A DNA stretch of 64,000 nucleotides, from contig JAMCPI010000012.1 in the NCBI GenBank assembly GCA_023379805.1, positions 1 to 64,000 of the forward strand, read 5' to 3'. How positions within the stretch are numbered: position 1 is the first letter of the stretch; every line of letters begins with the position of its first letter. The notes under the pieces are model-generated. The model made no database searches. It had not been told where the DNA came from and was given only the letters and a program-made list of their open reading frames with translations. Source of the stretch: Nitrososphaerota archaeon (GTDB lineage: Archaea; Thermoproteota; Nitrososphaeria; Nitrososphaerales; JACPRH01). Positions 63,009 to 64,000 of the stretch are shown piece after piece. A program made the translations under genes and the position numbers.

Positions 63009-63386
63009 ATGTCGGATCAAGCCTTGACTAACGTCTGTCTTCTTCACAGATGTACCGCTTGCTGTCGAGGCACTGAGATGCCTTTGACCCGAAGAGATAT
63101 TGAGAGAATTGTATCTCTAGGATATCACGAGGAGTTATTCGTTGTGGAGTGTGAAGGACTAAAACGTCTTAGAAACATTCAGGGAAGATGTTTCTTCCTT
63201 GGTGACTGCTGCAAAATCTACCATGATAGACCGGAGGGTTGCACACTCTACCCTACAGTATTTGATGAAGTGGAGAAGCGAGCTGTATTGGATGAAGACT
63301 GCCCGTACAGCAGAGAGTTCCGCATATCCTTCAAGAGGTCGAAGCAGATGTCACGGCTCTACGCAACTCTGACATCACCCGAATAA
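63009..63386 (+). CDS. YkgJ-family Zn/Fe-chelating domain protein
   Basis: 125 residues. CTACCRGTEMPLTRRDIERI, CCKIYHDRPEGCTLYP and a final DCPYS give the cysteine set of the YkgJ (UPF0153) family, proposed to bind zinc or an iron-sulfur cluster. Often near methyltransferase or radical-SAM genes; here downstream of an ATP-grasp gene. Exact role unknown. Confidence 0.82.
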   Translation: MSDQALTNVCLLHRCTACCRGTEMPLTRRDIERIVSLGYHEELFVVECEGLKRLRNIQGRCFFLGDCCKIYHDRPEGCTLYPTVFDEVEKRAVLDEDCPYSREFRISFKRSKQMSRLYATLTSPE

Positions 63387-63586
63387 ACTAAAGATATCTT
63401 GAATGAAGACGTGATTCCAAACCTACAGCGTACTCAGTCCTGCTCGCTAGTACCTGTTCATTTTATCTTCCTTAGTTAAGATTAGTCCCATCGCTAGACG
63501 CCTGTAACGCTCAATCCCATTGTTGTAGATTTGAGTATCCTTTTTTGGGCTCTGTTACCTTAAGGGGTACGCTCCCTCTCTGATGA
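63387..63586. other. Intergenic region with the left end of a second IS
   Basis: No gene seen. The left end of the next element should lie here, but its partner end is outside the window so the inverted repeat cannot be checked. Confidence 0.3.
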
Positions 63587-64000
63587 TTGTATTGGAATAT
63601 GTTCATCCGAGAGAGAACGTCCCTGTTAATTATTGTGTATGCTGTATATTTGGTCTTTGAGGGGTTGAGTCTTCGAGCCTGTTCGAGGGCTATTAGCCCC
63701 TTCGCTAGACGGAGTCACAAGTCTGTTTGGATGTGGATGCAGCAGTTAGCTCCGTTGGAGCAGCGGTTCAAGGCTCGTAGTAAGGTGAGGTTGTTTCTGA
63801 TTGATGAGACGATGGTTCAGGTTAGAGGTTACGATGGGTGGATCTGGGTTTGTTATGAGCCGTTTCAGAAAGAAGCGGTTTCTCGGGTTATGGTTTTCCT
63901 GGACTAGGAGCAGCTTGACTGCTGAGCTGTTTCTGAAGGAGATGGTGAAACGGTATGGTAAGCATTCAGTGTGGAGTGATGGTTTAAGCTGCTATCCTGA
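63587..64000 (+). pseudogene. DDE transposase, frameshifted and cut by the window end
   Basis: 106 codons to a TAG at 63905, with LFLIDETMVQVRGYDGW (first catalytic Asp) and an N-terminal HTH-like SLRACSRAISPFARRSHKSV. In the next frame the sequence continues as TAELFLKEMVKRYGKHSVW and SDGLSCYP, so a shift near 63895-63905 broke it. Different from the IS at 60.9 kb. Ends outside the window. Confidence 0.75.

Noticed and set aside
1-64000. CRISPR array
   Set aside because: No set of short identical direct repeats with regular unique spacers was found. The adhesin repeats are coding and diverged.

Overview
The window reads as an archaeal chromosome of the Thermoproteota/TACK type, with a head-tailed virus integrated in it. 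The archaeal signs are two tRNA genes with non-canonical introns, TATA-box promoters close to start codons, many TTG/GTG starts, an archaeal-type pilin, a PriS-like primase, flavodiiron and 2-oxoacid:ferredoxin oxidoreductase genes, and large surface proteins with PEGA, PGF-pre-PGF-like and Thr-rich regions. I cannot name the lineage from sequence alone; Nitrososphaeria or Bathyarchaeia-like is my guess.

Layout. 1-4.8 kb: host genes for a TauE-like exporter (cut by the window edge), UDP-sugar dehydrogenase, GT2 glycosyltransferase, sugar nucleotidyltransferase and membrane proteins. About 4.9-22.7 kb: a provirus. Its morphogenesis genes lie on the minus strand in the order portal, protease/scaffold/HK97-type capsid, a GT2 enzyme, connectors, tail tube, tail chaperone pair, tape measure and tail-tip proteins. 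Packaging genes lie on the plus strand (small proteins, large terminase, and an ABC-ATPase/GNAT fusion). The divergent centre (17.5-18.9 kb) holds a ribbon-helix-helix protein and an AbrB-like protein. No integrase or att site was found. 22.7-29.3 kb: a dispersed promoter-like repeat, small membrane and zinc-ribbon genes, a pilin, a hemerythrin-like protein, a second UDP-sugar dehydrogenase and flippase, tRNA-Asp with a T-loop intron, and a [3Fe-4S]-type ferredoxin. 29.4-38.8 kb: a giant PHP/PEGA surface protein, a flavodiiron protein, a PriS-like protein and the two subunits of a 2-oxoacid:ferredoxin oxidoreductase. 39-45 kb: zinc-ribbon protein, response regulator and multi-PAS histidine kinase (N-terminus broken), and a double-HTH regulator. 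45-53 kb: secreted protein, a 1.9-kilo-residue adhesin with about 57 short repeats, membrane proteins and frameshifted small genes. 53.4-64 kb: tRNA-Lys with an intron, a secreted GH5 glycosidase, the second copy of the dispersed repeat, a TreT-like trehalose synthase, then a lysine 2,3-aminomutase/ATP-grasp/GNAT operon. A decayed IS with target duplication, a second ATP-grasp ligase, a YkgJ-like protein and a second broken transposase follow.

The main points for a second look are: the capsid polyprotein joined across an A7 run exactly where two genes could otherwise overlap; the viral ABC-GNAT protein; the beta-lysine/ATP-grasp cluster; the two intron-bearing tRNAs; the inverted 70-bp promoter repeat; and a recurring pattern of frame breaks, several at homopolymers, that may be decay, slippage or assembly error.
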